NCBI GenBank assembly: GCA_003611955.1
Contig: RAZE01000015.1
Coordinates: 37,342 to 101,341, forward strand
Source: a bacterium 1XD8-76
GTDB taxonomy: Bacteria; Bacillota; Clostridia; Lachnospirales; Lachnospiraceae
Reading direction: 5' to 3'
Length of the DNA stretch: 64,000 nt
The first letter of the stretch is position 1, and each line of letters begins with the position of its first letter. Shown here piece by piece: positions 34,692 to 42,040 of this stretch. Below the pieces are notes generated by a model that was not told where the DNA came from, made no database searches, and worked only from the letters and a program-made list of their open reading frames with translations. The translations under genes were made by a program, and so were the position numbers.

Positions 34692-34844
34692 TTATTTAAC
34701 TGTCTCCGTGACCTGTAGTAGCCATTCCAATTTGACTATCCTCCCGCATTCAGGGCACCTTACCTTTAACACTACGCGCCCTCCTGCGGTGGCAATTAAA
34801 TCGCAGATCCGTCCTTTGCAAGCGGGACATCTGACCATACACAT
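34692..34844 (-). CDS. 50-residue zinc-ribbon protein (second)
   Basis: ATG 34844 has GGAGG 8 bases upstream. MCMVRCPACKGRICDL and VRCPECGRIVKLEWLL form two CxxC knuckles, a complete zinc ribbon of the Com/transcription-factor type. It ends the LytTR locus operon just before a strong terminator. Longer in-frame starts lack a ribosome site. Nucleic-acid or protein binding is probable; the partner is unknown. Confidence 0.6.
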   Translation of the reverse strand: MCMVRCPACKGRICDLIATAGGRVVLKVRCPECGRIVKLEWLLQVTETVK

Positions 34845-35001
34845 ACCGTATACCTCCACAGCCTGTTTTGGATGACAAAGCCATGTTATGCATCCTGCAT
34901 AAAATGTCCCATCGGTGGAAATTTCCATAAATTTCCATTGCCTGTTACCAGTATGGCCCGGAAAGCGCTGCCTTAATCATTTATGCAAAAAAACAGCAGA
35001 A

Positions 35002-35184
35002 TCACCTCCGCCGTTTTTTCCTCCCGTATATACCCGCTTCAATCCCGTCCGGCCCGCAATACAGCCTTACCAGTTTTCCGCAGTGCTGGCATTTGATCTC
35101 CAGGACGGTCCACTCCGTCTCCGTCCCCTCATCGTCCAAAATACGCCGCCTGCATTTGGGGTTGGGGCATCTGATCACTTCCAT
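35002..35184 (-). CDS. 60-residue zinc-ribbon protein (first)
   Basis: ATG 35184 follows GGGGAGG by 9 bases. MEVIRCPNPKCRRRILDD has CxxxxC and KCQHCGKLVRLYCG has CxxC, making a four-Cys zinc ribbon with an Arg-rich tail (GRKKRRR). It resembles the neighbouring 50-residue gene in layout. An in-frame ATG at 35217 is possible but has no ribosome site. Confidence 0.6.
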   Translation of the reverse strand: MEVIRCPNPKCRRRILDDEGTETEWTVLEIKCQHCGKLVRLYCGPDGIEAGIYGRKKRRR

Positions 35185-35215
35185 CTGCCACCGCCTCCCC
35201 ACACTGATATGGAAC

Positions 35216-35254
35216 AAGGGAACCAGACATGAAGTGATTATGTCTGATTCCCTT
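35216..35254 (-). other. Strong inverted repeat between small-protein gene 1 and zinc-ribbon genes
   Basis: AGGGAATCAGACAT and ATGTCTGGTTCCCT (minus strand) form a 14-bp stem with one mismatch and a 9-base loop. No T-run follows on the minus strand; on the plus strand it is followed by CCCTTTTATCC. It could be a weak terminator or an mRNA processing/stability hairpin. Confidence 0.5.
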
Positions 35255-35290
35255 TTATCCTTTGTGCTTTATGTAATAAATCTGAATGGT

Positions 35291-35872
35291 CTACTTCTCC
35301 AAAAATCCCAAGAACTTCTTCCACTCCATGTAGCCCTTCAAATCCCCATATTGGTACTCGGACTGCATGATATCATTTACAATTTTCACCCAATCCGTCT
35401 TTTCCGAAAAGCTCCATGAGCCCGCGCTTCTCTGCTCCGCATTTTTCACAGCTTTAGCGACTGCTGCTTTCAGAACCGTATCCTCAAAACTGCCTTTCCC
35501 GCTTTCTTTCAGATTAGCGGTGTACGCATACATCTCAGCCGTATCACAGTTTTCGGGGTCTACCTTTGACACATCCACCATCTGCTCCGTCACATTCCCC
35601 GACTTATCCCATGTCTTGACCTTATACACGGGATTTGCCGCATCAAAGTCCTGCGTCTTATAGACAGAAATGGATGAGCCACTCACAACATCCGCCCATG
35701 AGCTGATTGCAATATCTCCTGAACCTTCATCCGCACCATGCAGGGTAGCTGTTGCCTGTGCCGCTTCCGCCGCCTGTTCTGCAAATCTCCCTCCTGCTAC
35801 ATTCCTTCCCGTCCTTCTCGTTTCATACCCTGCTGCCGGGTATCCTGCTGCTCCTATTCCGTTTACATTCAT
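35291..35872 (-). CDS. Small protein 1 of the LytTR locus (GIGxxGYP N-terminus)
   Basis: The 193-residue protein opens MNVNGIGAAGYPAAGYETRR and GRNVAGGRFAEQAAEAA, closely matching small protein 2. Then comes a beta-rich part (SSISVYKTQDFDAANPVYKV, TWDKSGNVTEQMVDVSKVDP) and a helical end (WKKFLGFLEK). There is no Sec signal, lipobox or membrane helix. The conserved N-terminus is where an export or assembly signal might lie (inference). It is preceded by a structured leader and a 7-codon ORF. Confidence 0.6.
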   Translation of the reverse strand: MNVNGIGAAGYPAAGYETRRTGRNVAGGRFAEQAAEAAQATATLHGADEGSGDIAISSWADVVSGSSISVYKTQDFDAANPVYKVKTWDKSGNVTEQMVDVSKVDPENCDTAEMYAYTANLKESGKGSFEDTVLKAAVAKAVKNAEQRSAGSWSFSEKTDWVKIVNDIMQSEYQYGDLKGYMEWKKFLGFLEK

Positions 35873-35902
35873 TTCCTTTCATCCTCCATTATCTTTAATA
35901 TT

Positions 35903-35957
35903 GCGGCTCCTCTGTCGGTCAGAGCCGCCCCCGCTCTCTCGATAGAAGTCCGAGCAG
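35903..35957 (-). promoter_or_regulatory. Structured leader element of small-protein gene 1
   Basis: Minus-strand order: GCTC-loop-GAGC hairpin with GGACTT in the loop, then the hairpin GCGGCTCTG/CAGAGGAGCCGC with loop ACCGA, about 30 bases before the ribosome site. Related to 36703-36758 and 37743-37797. Confidence 0.6.
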
Positions 35958-35985
35958 TTTATTGCTCCACGCAAAGGTGCTTTAT

Positions 35986-36009
35986 TTATGTTCCTCGGTC
36001 AAATTCCAT
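35986..36009 (-). CDS. 7-codon ORF (MEFDRGT) upstream of leader 1
   Basis: ATG 36009 has AGGAGG 11 bases upstream. The peptide MEFDRGT matches MKFDRGS before the next leader at five of seven positions. TAA is followed about 30 bases later by the structured leader of small-protein gene 1. It may be a leader peptide coupling translation to leader folding, or a minimal signal peptide; both are inference. Confidence 0.45.
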   Translation of the reverse strand: MEFDRGT

Positions 36010-36121
36010 ACCGACCTTCACCTCCTCCCGGCTCCCCGATTCCCCAATCTGCCGGAACGCCGGGGATGCCTGCCCTGCCTGGTCAGGCTGTGGCTTATCG
36101 GGGATATACATCTATTGGATT

Positions 36122-36667
36122 CTATTTCTTGTTCATAAAATCCCAATATGCCTGCATACTGTACTGATAGTATGCCGCCGCTTTTTTCTGGCTCAACAGT
36201 TTCATATCGCTAATCTGCTTTTGGAACATATCCATGAAATTGGTCCTATCGTGCAATCCCATCATTCCCGTTTCAGGCGGTAATGATGTAAGCCCTCCAT
36301 TCTTATCTACACCCATATAGGATTCCAATGCTGTCATTTCCACTAATGAAGCATTCCGGGGATTTATCTTGTTGATATGTATGGTCTGCTCAAATTCATT
36401 CCCATTCTCATCAACACCTTTTGCAATCACAGTCGGATCATCCTCTGTTGAGCCTTCCGCATATTTGATGTAGAAAGACAGCCCTGTCCCGTTACCGCCA
36501 GAGTACAGCATATCATCCGTTTTCATATAGACAATAGATGTATGTGGCTTTGCGCCTGCCACATTGTTTACCTGCTCCGCAAAACTCCTTCCTGCCGCAT
36601 TCTGCTGTGCCTTTCTTGCTCCCTGCCATGCCGGATATCCCGCTGTTCCTATTCCATTTACACTCAT
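36122..36667 (-). CDS. Small protein 2 of the LytTR locus (GIGxxGYP N-terminus)
   Basis: 181 residues, opening MSVNGIGTAGYPAWQGARK and AAGRSFAEQV as in small protein 1. The middle (GNGTGLSFYIKYAEGSTEDD, VDENGNEFEQTIHINKINPR) matches the equivalent region of protein 1 (GNVTEQMVDVSKVDP) in type and spacing. The C-terminus is helical (KKAAAYYQYSMQAYWDFMNK). No signal peptide is seen. A leader and 7-codon ORF precede it. Confidence 0.6.
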   Translation of the reverse strand: MSVNGIGTAGYPAWQGARKAQQNAAGRSFAEQVNNVAGAKPHTSIVYMKTDDMLYSGGNGTGLSFYIKYAEGSTEDDPTVIAKGVDENGNEFEQTIHINKINPRNASLVEMTALESYMGVDKNGGLTSLPPETGMMGLHDRTNFMDMFQKQISDMKLLSQKKAAAYYQYSMQAYWDFMNKK

Positions 36668-36702
36668 TTTTCAATTCCTCCATTATTATCAATTATTTTA
36701 AT

Positions 36703-36758
36703 GGCAGCCCCTCTGTCGATCAGAGCCGCCCCTGCTCCCATGTAATAAGTCCGAGCAG
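36703..36758 (-). promoter_or_regulatory. Structured leader element of small-protein gene 2
   Basis: Minus strand: CTGCTC/GGAGCAG stem with GGACTTATTA in the loop, then GGCGGCTCTG/CAGAGGGGCTGCC with loop ATCGA. Compared with leader 3, the first stem changes on both sides (CTGCTC/GAGCAG against ATGCCC/GGGCAT), evidence of base pairing. Confidence 0.65.
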
Positions 36759-36791
36759 TGTATTACTTCATAAATAGTAAACGCACATTGC

Positions 36792-36815
36792 TTAACTTCC
36801 CCTGTCAAACTTCAT
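36792..36815 (-). CDS. 7-codon ORF (MKFDRGS) upstream of leader 2
   Basis: ATG 36815 has AGGGAGG 8 bases upstream. The product MKFDRGS resembles MEFDRGT at 35986-36009. The stop is about 34 bases before the structured leader of small-protein gene 2. Confidence 0.45.
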   Translation of the reverse strand: MKFDRGS

Positions 36816-36899
36816 GACAAACACCTCCCTTCGCTAAAAATCTGCCATCCGCTCATAACACGAGTCAACCTTCAAAAAGGTTTTATTTCGCTTATCTGT

Positions 36900-36927
36900 G
36901 GTAGTCTCTCTGTCGTTCAGAACCGCC
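36900..36927 (-). promoter_or_regulatory. Degenerate leader hairpin before the MKFDRGS ORF
   Basis: Minus strand GGCGGTTCTG-AACGA-CAGAG followed by AGACTACC, matching the second hairpin of the other leaders without the GGACTT hairpin. It sits upstream of the 7-codon ORF as the other leaders sit upstream of full genes. Confidence 0.45.
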
Positions 36928-36942
36928 TACAGCCACCCTTGC

Positions 36943-36980
36943 ATTCCGCAGAGGCAAAGTTTTATGCGCCTCTGCGGAAT
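36943..36980. other. 13-bp perfect inverted repeat after small-protein gene 3
   Basis: ATTCCGCAGAGGC at 36943-36955 and GCCTCTGCGGAAT at 36968-36980 form a perfect stem with a 12-base loop, 20 bases past the stop of gene 3. No T-run follows, so it could be a processing site, mRNA stabiliser or partial terminator. Confidence 0.6.
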
Positions 36981-37000
36981 AGGGTGTAAAGATTTTCTTT

Positions 37001-37711
37001 TTACGCCTTTATATCAAAACTGCCCCCTGTGAGTGATGATGTGCCAGATACCGCCGCAACAATATTCTGTGTAACGCTTTTTATATCTGTTCCGGTGGCA
37101 GATACCGTGAACGTGCCTTCCATCCGTTCTTTTCTCTCCGCCCGCCGTTCCGCTGCCTTTTCTTCCTCTGCCTTTTTCTCCTTGCGCCTCTCGGCAGCCT
37201 TTTCCTCGGCGGCTTTCTTCTCTTTTGCTTTTCTTTCAGCATTCTCTCTGGCTATCTTTCCGTCTGGGTCATTTGTGCTGCCGCTCATCATGGAGATATT
37301 ACCATTATCATCAATCTTATATGTAGCATATGTCACTACCGGGCTCCCCGGAGCCATTTTCACAGAGTTACAGAGTGACTTAACGCTATCGGGAATTGCC
37401 GCCAGATTTTCTTCCAGATACTTCGCTTTTTCCGGGTCGTTCATACATTTCTTCAGGAAAGCGCCCGATACGGATACCGTTGTTGGAACGCCCTGCATGG
37501 AAGTTGTACCCGTATTCATATAGCTGTATTTTTCCTTCAGATATTTGGAATAGTCATTGACATTGCTGTAACCCGTCTTAATCTGCTCCGTCTTTGTTCC
37601 CCCGGTTGATGTTTTCAATTCCACCGTGCTTGTTGTTACATTGCCTTCCTTTGCGGTACTTGTGCCGCTTTTCGCATAATTGCTATAATTGTTACTGATC
37701 TCCATTGACAT
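37001..37711 (-). CDS. Small protein 3 of the LytTR locus
   Basis: The start is ATG 37711 (GGAGG 9 bases upstream) rather than ATG 37720, which touches the ribosome site. The 236-residue protein begins MSMEISNNYSNYAKSG and is Ser/Thr/Gly-rich. A middle part (VSGAFLKKCMNDPEKAKYLE, ENLAAIPDSVKSLC) resembles a motif in small protein 4 (EEAFERMKNDPEYEKYVLNR). A long Lys/Glu/Ala-rich helix (residues about 165-205) precedes a Ser/Gly-rich end. No secretion signal is visible. Confidence 0.6.
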   Translation of the reverse strand: MSMEISNNYSNYAKSGTSTAKEGNVTTSTVELKTSTGGTKTEQIKTGYSNVNDYSKYLKEKYSYMNTGTTSMQGVPTTVSVSGAFLKKCMNDPEKAKYLEENLAAIPDSVKSLCNSVKMAPGSPVVTYATYKIDDNGNISMMSGSTNDPDGKIARENAERKAKEKKAAEEKAAERRKEKKAEEEKAAERRAERKERMEGTFTVSATGTDIKSVTQNIVAAVSGTSSLTGGSFDIKA

Positions 37712-37742
37712 AATTCTCATCCTCCTTCAAAAAATCTTACCT

Positions 37743-37797
37743 GCGGCCCCTCTGTCATTCGGAGCCGCCCATGCCCCCTTATGGTAAGTCCGGGCAT
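37743..37797 (-). promoter_or_regulatory. Structured leader element of small-protein gene 3
   Basis: Minus strand: ATGCCC/GGGCAT stem with GGACTTACCA in the loop, then GGCGGCTC/GAGGGGCCGC enclosing CGAATGACA. It lies about 30 bases after the stop of small-protein gene 4 and 30 bases before the start of gene 3. Confidence 0.65.
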
Positions 37798-37828
37798 GAT
37801 CTTCCTTACTTCAAAATGCCCGGAATGC

Positions 37829-38659
37829 TTATATCTTCTGATTCCCAACCACGCTTTTGCTGAATATGCTTATGTTTTCCTCATAGGCGGTTGCTGCCAA
37901 TGCGCTTACTCCTGCGGTCTGGAATGCCGCCGCATCGTCACCGCTTTGCATTCCCCCTGCAAGAAATGCCTGTAACCTCTGCCTGCTTGCCATCTGACTT
38001 TTCAGGTAGTTCTCCTGTGCCGCCGCCTTCCTTGCCTGTGCCTTTTTGACCGCCTCCTTCTCCTGTTCCTCCATCAGTTCTTCCATCCTCTCATGGCGTT
38101 TTTCCCACCATGATTTTTCATTTCCGGCAAAATTAGAGCCGCTGCCTCCTACCGGCCCCGCATAACCGTAGCATTCTTCCGGGGATGCCCCGATAACTTC
38201 ATAGCAGACATTATTCGGCCCCACAGGCAGACTGCTTACCGAATACATGGAGCGAATCCTGTTCAGGACATATTTCTCATATTCCGGATCATTTTTCATC
38301 CTTTCAAATGCTTCTTCTTTAATCACCAGAGAGCCAGACGAAAATGATGATCTGAACCATGAACTTACAGGCATTTTCGACATCTCATTCATAAACCACT
38401 GTTTGTACTCATCTGTCGTCATTTCCTCTTTGGATTTGTTCGAAATGCTGCTGTCATATGTAAATCCAAAATAACTCGGAGGGTTGGATACTACCATGTC
38501 CCCCGCCCATGCTGATGAGCCGGATTTTTCCGCCGCATTCTTTCCTTCCGCGGCTTTCTGCACCTCCTCCGCAAAATTCCCGGTTCCTGCCGCCTTTTGG
38601 CTTCTGTTTGTGTAGGCATAGGGATTCACCCCTGCGCCGCTTACATTACTGATACTCAT
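37829..38659 (-). CDS. Small protein 4 of the LytTR locus, DUF6033-like
   Basis: 276 residues, opening MSISNVSGAGVNPYAYTNRS and GTGNFAEEVQKAA, related to the starts of proteins 1 and 2. The centre (FERMKNDPEYEKYVLNRIRS) and GPNNVCYEVIGASPEEC are typical of DUF6033 proteins. A coiled coil follows (RHERMEELMEEQEKEAVKKA). There is no signal peptide. Its ATG overlaps the histidine kinase stop (ATGA), so expression is coupled to the two-component system. Confidence 0.65.
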   Translation of the reverse strand: MSISNVSGAGVNPYAYTNRSQKAAGTGNFAEEVQKAAEGKNAAEKSGSSAWAGDMVVSNPPSYFGFTYDSSISNKSKEEMTTDEYKQWFMNEMSKMPVSSWFRSSFSSGSLVIKEEAFERMKNDPEYEKYVLNRIRSMYSVSSLPVGPNNVCYEVIGASPEECYGYAGPVGGSGSNFAGNEKSWWEKRHERMEELMEEQEKEAVKKAQARKAAAQENYLKSQMASRQRLQAFLAGGMQSGDDAAAFQTAGVSALAATAYEENISIFSKSVVGNQKI

Positions 38660-40068
38660 ACCTGTCTCCTTTCCTGTAACATCACCGTTACACTGAACTC
38701 ATTTTTCTTTACCCTGATATCCACGTCCCCCATATATTTCTCCGCTTCCCTCTTTACATTGGAAAGCCCGATCCCGTGCATGGAACCCTGCCTTCCGAAA
38801 GGCTCCTTTTCCTTTGTGGAGATTGGGAGGTTCGTATCCGCGTCCATTATGATCTCCCCTTCAAACGGGTTTCTGACTTCGATCAGGAAGAACTTTCTCT
38901 TCTGCCTGCTGGAAATGAAAATGTACCTGCCGCCCTGCAGCATCTTCCCGCAGGCTTCCAGGGCGTTCTGCAGCAGGTTGTTTACAATGATGCCTATGTC
39001 ATAGGCATCATACCTTTCCGATTCCGGGTAGGTAAATTCTGACCGGAACCGTATGCCCTGCTTTTCCGCTGCTTTCTGCCTGTCGTTCACGATCACGTCA
39101 GTAACGGCATTCCCTGTCTTTATGGAAATTTCAAAGGCATCCATGCTCTCATCCATTCTGGAGATGTACTGCCCCATGCCGCCATAGTCCCCGCTTTCAA
39201 GCAGCCCCTTGATATTGGTCAGATGGTTTTTCATCTCATGCTTCATCCGGCGGATGCCGTCATAAAACTGATCCACCTCCGCCATCCGCTCCTGTATGGC
39301 ATGGACCTGCTGCTGTTCCACAAAATATCTTTCCTTTTCCTCCTGAAGCCCCATCATTTTCTGATAAGATATTATGGTCACCAGAATACCGGCATAAAAT
39401 AGTGCGGCGGCCACAGGCACTATCCCTATCAGCACCGGGTACTGCTCATAAAGCTGTATGGACAGCTCCCCCGCAGTCACAATCAGAATCCGGAATAAAA
39501 TATTGACAAACAGAATGCCGGTCACGGGGGGCAGCAGCAGATAGCACAATTCCCTTATGTGCAGTCCCATCCTGCATTTTCTGAGCTGGCGTGCCACCAT
39601 ATACATCAGTGCGGAAAAAAGCACAAGCTGCAGCAGTTCCACCAGACAGAAATTCAGGGCGGCATTCCGCAGTACCCGCTCTACACCTTCCTCCCCTTTC
39701 ACAAGATGCCTGCCCGTGTAAAAATTCACGCTTGCCACCGCCAGCGAGCTCAGGTTCCTGATGCAGAAGAACACCACCCCCATGAACAGTGCGGATTCCC
39801 TTTCCATCCCTAAATACTTTGCCGCCAGCGTCAGCAGGACTATTACGGAAAACATACTGACCAGCGCTCCCATACTGACCGCCATGTTAAAAAAATAGAT
39901 GATAGAATAGGATGCAAACACAGTCAGCATCTTTATGATATCTGCCGGATGCCCTCTTTTCCGCCCTGCCATATACGGACAGAAAAATGCCGTCAGACAG
40001 CAGGCATATAGAATGACCTCAATTCCCACCACTGTATTTTGGAACAGCGTAAAACTTGCCTCACTCAA
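38656..40068 (-). CDS. AgrC-like sensor histidine kinase (GHKL family)
   Basis: The N-terminal ~215 residues carry 6-7 hydrophobic segments with few loops, as in peptide-sensing AgrC-type kinases. MKHEMKNHLTNIKGLLESGD holds the phospho-acceptor His, NNLLQNALEAC is the N box and GSMHGIGLSNVKREAEKY the G box of the GHKL ATPase. The start is probably a TTG 12 bases after the response-regulator stop. No agrB or agrD is nearby, so the signal could be a product of the small genes that follow (inference). Confidence 0.85.
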   Translation of the reverse strand: MSEASFTLFQNTVVGIEVILYACCLTAFFCPYMAGRKRGHPADIIKMLTVFASYSIIYFFNMAVSMGALVSMFSVIVLLTLAAKYLGMERESALFMGVVFFCIRNLSSLAVASVNFYTGRHLVKGEEGVERVLRNAALNFCLVELLQLVLFSALMYMVARQLRKCRMGLHIRELCYLLLPPVTGILFVNILFRILIVTAGELSIQLYEQYPVLIGIVPVAAALFYAGILVTIISYQKMMGLQEEKERYFVEQQQVHAIQERMAEVDQFYDGIRRMKHEMKNHLTNIKGLLESGDYGGMGQYISRMDESMDAFEISIKTGNAVTDVIVNDRQKAAEKQGIRFRSEFTYPESERYDAYDIGIIVNNLLQNALEACGKMLQGGRYIFISSRQKRKFFLIEVRNPFEGEIIMDADTNLPISTKEKEPFGRQGSMHGIGLSNVKREAEKYMGDVDIRVKKNEFSVTVMLQERRQV

Positions 40069-40080
40069 TGACAGCCCCTC

Positions 40081-40785
40081 CTATTTCATAAACCGCAGGT
40101 ACGCTTTTACAAAATCCTCATACTTATATTTTGAAATCAGCAGTTTATCCCCATTTGTCAGCGTTACCTCTGTTTTGTTGTATTCATCCACATAGGACAG
40201 GTTTACCAGATAGCCTTTGTGGACACGGCAGAACTGCCCCTGCAGTTCTTCTTCCAGATCGCTCATTTTTGCATAATACTCCAAAACCCCGTCCTTCATA
40301 TGGACGGCTATCTTATGGTTCTGGCTTTCCATGTAATAAATGTCACCTAACGGTATTGTTTTTCCCGTATTCCCATACTGGATCATCAGCACTCTTTTAC
40401 CCTGCCCGGTCTGCTGCGCCGCCCTTTGGAAAATCTCGGCAAACCGCCCTTCGTCAATGGGTTTCAGCAGGTACTGGAAAGCCCCCACGTCAAAGGCATC
40501 ATACACATATTTTTCATAGCCCGTGACAAATATGATGATGGGCTGCCTGATATCTTCCATGCCCCTGATTCTTTTTGCCATTTCCATGCCATCCAATGAT
40601 GAATCCGGGCCTTTCAGCTCAACATCAAGAAACAGCAAGTCATGTTCAGCCCCCGCTAAAAGATAATCCTCCGCCGTGGCATATTCCGTAATCTCACACT
40701 CCACTCCCTGTTTCCGGACAAGCGAGCAGATGTAGTCTCTTATATTTTTTTCATCATCACAGACCGCTATTTTGATTGCCTCCAC
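40081..40785 (-). CDS. LytTR-family response regulator
   Basis: The 234-residue protein has a receiver domain (AVCDDEKNIRDYI, LLFLDVELKGPDSSLDGMEM with the phospho-Asp, IIIFVTGYEKY, YLLKPID). A LytTR DNA-binding domain follows (GNTGKTIPLGDIYYMESQNH, FCRVHKGYLVNLSYVDEY, LISKYKYEDFVKAYLRF). It is the first gene of the kinase and small-protein series and probably binds paired 9-bp sites in its promoters. The 5' leader contains a 17-codon ORF and a sequence akin to the repeated leader element. Confidence 0.9.
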   Translation of the reverse strand: MEAIKIAVCDDEKNIRDYICSLVRKQGVECEITEYATAEDYLLAGAEHDLLFLDVELKGPDSSLDGMEMAKRIRGMEDIRQPIIIFVTGYEKYVYDAFDVGAFQYLLKPIDEGRFAEIFQRAAQQTGQGKRVLMIQYGNTGKTIPLGDIYYMESQNHKIAVHMKDGVLEYYAKMSDLEEELQGQFCRVHKGYLVNLSYVDEYNKTEVTLTNGDKLLISKYKYEDFVKAYLRFMK

Positions 40786-40912
40786 CTCCTTCCTTCAGCA
40801 TTTGTCCCTAAAAATGCTTTACTTCGTGTATCGGAAAAATAAGAATATTTTTAACTCCGATAGCGTGAATAGACGATTTGACAGCGTAACTGGATTGAGA
40901 TTTTTTATCCTT

Positions 40913-40942
40913 AATATCCCCTCTGTCGCTCTCAATATCCCC
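40913..40942 (-). promoter_or_regulatory. Leader-related sequence upstream of the LytTR regulator
   Basis: Minus strand GGGGATATT, GAGAGCGACAGA, GGGGATATT. The CGACAGAGGGG core matches the repeated leaders, but the flanks are direct rather than inverted repeats, so the hairpin is not conserved here. Confidence 0.35.
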
Positions 40943-40985
40943 ACCAAAAGGGGCGGCTGCCCTGCAAAGTCTGCCGTGTAAGCAT
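40932..40985 (-). CDS. 17-codon leader ORF before the LytTR regulator
   Basis: ATG 40985 follows AAGAGG by 4-5 bases. The product is MLTRQTLQGSRPFWWGY, with two adjacent Trp codons and a Tyr before the stop, which lies within the leader-related repeat. It could be an attenuation peptide or the remnant of a common Clostridial mobile-element sequence. The roughly 140 bases between it and 41126 show nothing else. Confidence 0.3.
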   Translation of the reverse strand: MLTRQTLQGSRPFWWGY

Positions 40986-41125
40986 ATTACCTCTTATTTC
41001 TCCTCTTTCCAAGTGATTTTCCTTATCAGTCCGCCCGGCCTGCCTGGGAAAAAAGCAGACCACCAGAATTGGAAAAAGGGCCCATGAGCCCTCTTCCTCT
41101 TTGTCTTTCGTATGCCCTGCTATTT

Positions 41126-42010
41126 TTATAGGTGTCGCAGGTTCTCACGGTATCTGCGCAGCTCCTTTTCATCCACAGCGCCGATGACCTCATCCAGCCA
41201 CTTTACCATCCGTTCCCTGTTCTTCGGCAGATGCCCTTCCACGTTGATGCAGTTCGATGCGCCCATCGTTGCAAAATAAGTGTCTATGTCAAGGCTGCCG
41301 ACCAGCGTCCTCAGTTCATACAGCTTTTCGATCTCCGTTTCCTCCGTCCAGTTGCCAGCCTGGATTTCCTGGTACAACTCCGAGGTCGGGTAGACCGTCA
41401 GCATGGAGGAAACAATGACCTTCGGGTGGAGCTGGTTGAACACCTCCGCCGTGTTCTTCACCCCTTCCTCCATATGCCCGGAGCCGTATATCCCGGCAAG
41501 GTAGAAGAAGTTATAATCCATCCCTGCTTCCTCCAGCCTTTTGCATTCTTCTATGATCTCCTTCGTGCCGAACCCTTTATGCATGAAGGACAGGGATTCT
41601 TCGTCACCCGCCTCCACGCCAATGGTAAGGCTGTTGTAGCCAAGCCCCCGCAGCTCCCGTAGCTGCTCCGTGGTCTTCGGCGTGATATCGGTGATGCGGG
41701 CAAAGCAGCCGATGGACTGCACTTTTGGATAATATTTCCGTACCAGTTCCGCCAGCGTTTTCAGCTTGTCAAAACTTAAGACGAACGGGTTTGCCCCGGT
41801 GAAGAATACCCTCTTTGCGTTCCGGTAGTAGCGGCTGATCTCTTTCAAGTCCGCTTCCACCTCGGATAAAGGCGACATCCGGAACTTAAACGGCACGTCC
41901 TCATAGAGCGTGCAGAACTTGCATTTGTGGTGTGTACAGCCCGCCGTCACCTGTACCAGTGCGCTCCCAGCCTCATAAGGCGGCCTCCATATCGTTCCCG
42001 TGTAATGCAT
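41126..42010 (-). CDS. Radical SAM protein
   Basis: The 294-residue protein has the cluster motif CTHHKCKFC (a CX4CX2C form) at residues 25-33. Typical core strands follow (RVFFTGANPFVLSFDKLKTL, SIGCFARITDITPKTTEQLR, YNSLTIGVEAGDEESLSFMH). The group resembles B12-independent YgiQ/HemN-side relatives of unknown reaction. It is 30 bases downstream of and co-directional with the dihydroorotate-dehydrogenase-like gene. Confidence 0.8.
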   Translation of the reverse strand: MHYTGTIWRPPYEAGSALVQVTAGCTHHKCKFCTLYEDVPFKFRMSPLSEVEADLKEISRYYRNAKRVFFTGANPFVLSFDKLKTLAELVRKYYPKVQSIGCFARITDITPKTTEQLRELRGLGYNSLTIGVEAGDEESLSFMHKGFGTKEIIEECKRLEEAGMDYNFFYLAGIYGSGHMEEGVKNTAEVFNQLHPKVIVSSMLTVYPTSELYQEIQAGNWTEETEIEKLYELRTLVGSLDIDTYFATMGASNCINVEGHLPKNRERMVKWLDEVIGAVDEKELRRYRENLRHL

Positions 42011-42040
42011 AAAACATCTCTCCTTCCTGTCTGTAAAAAT

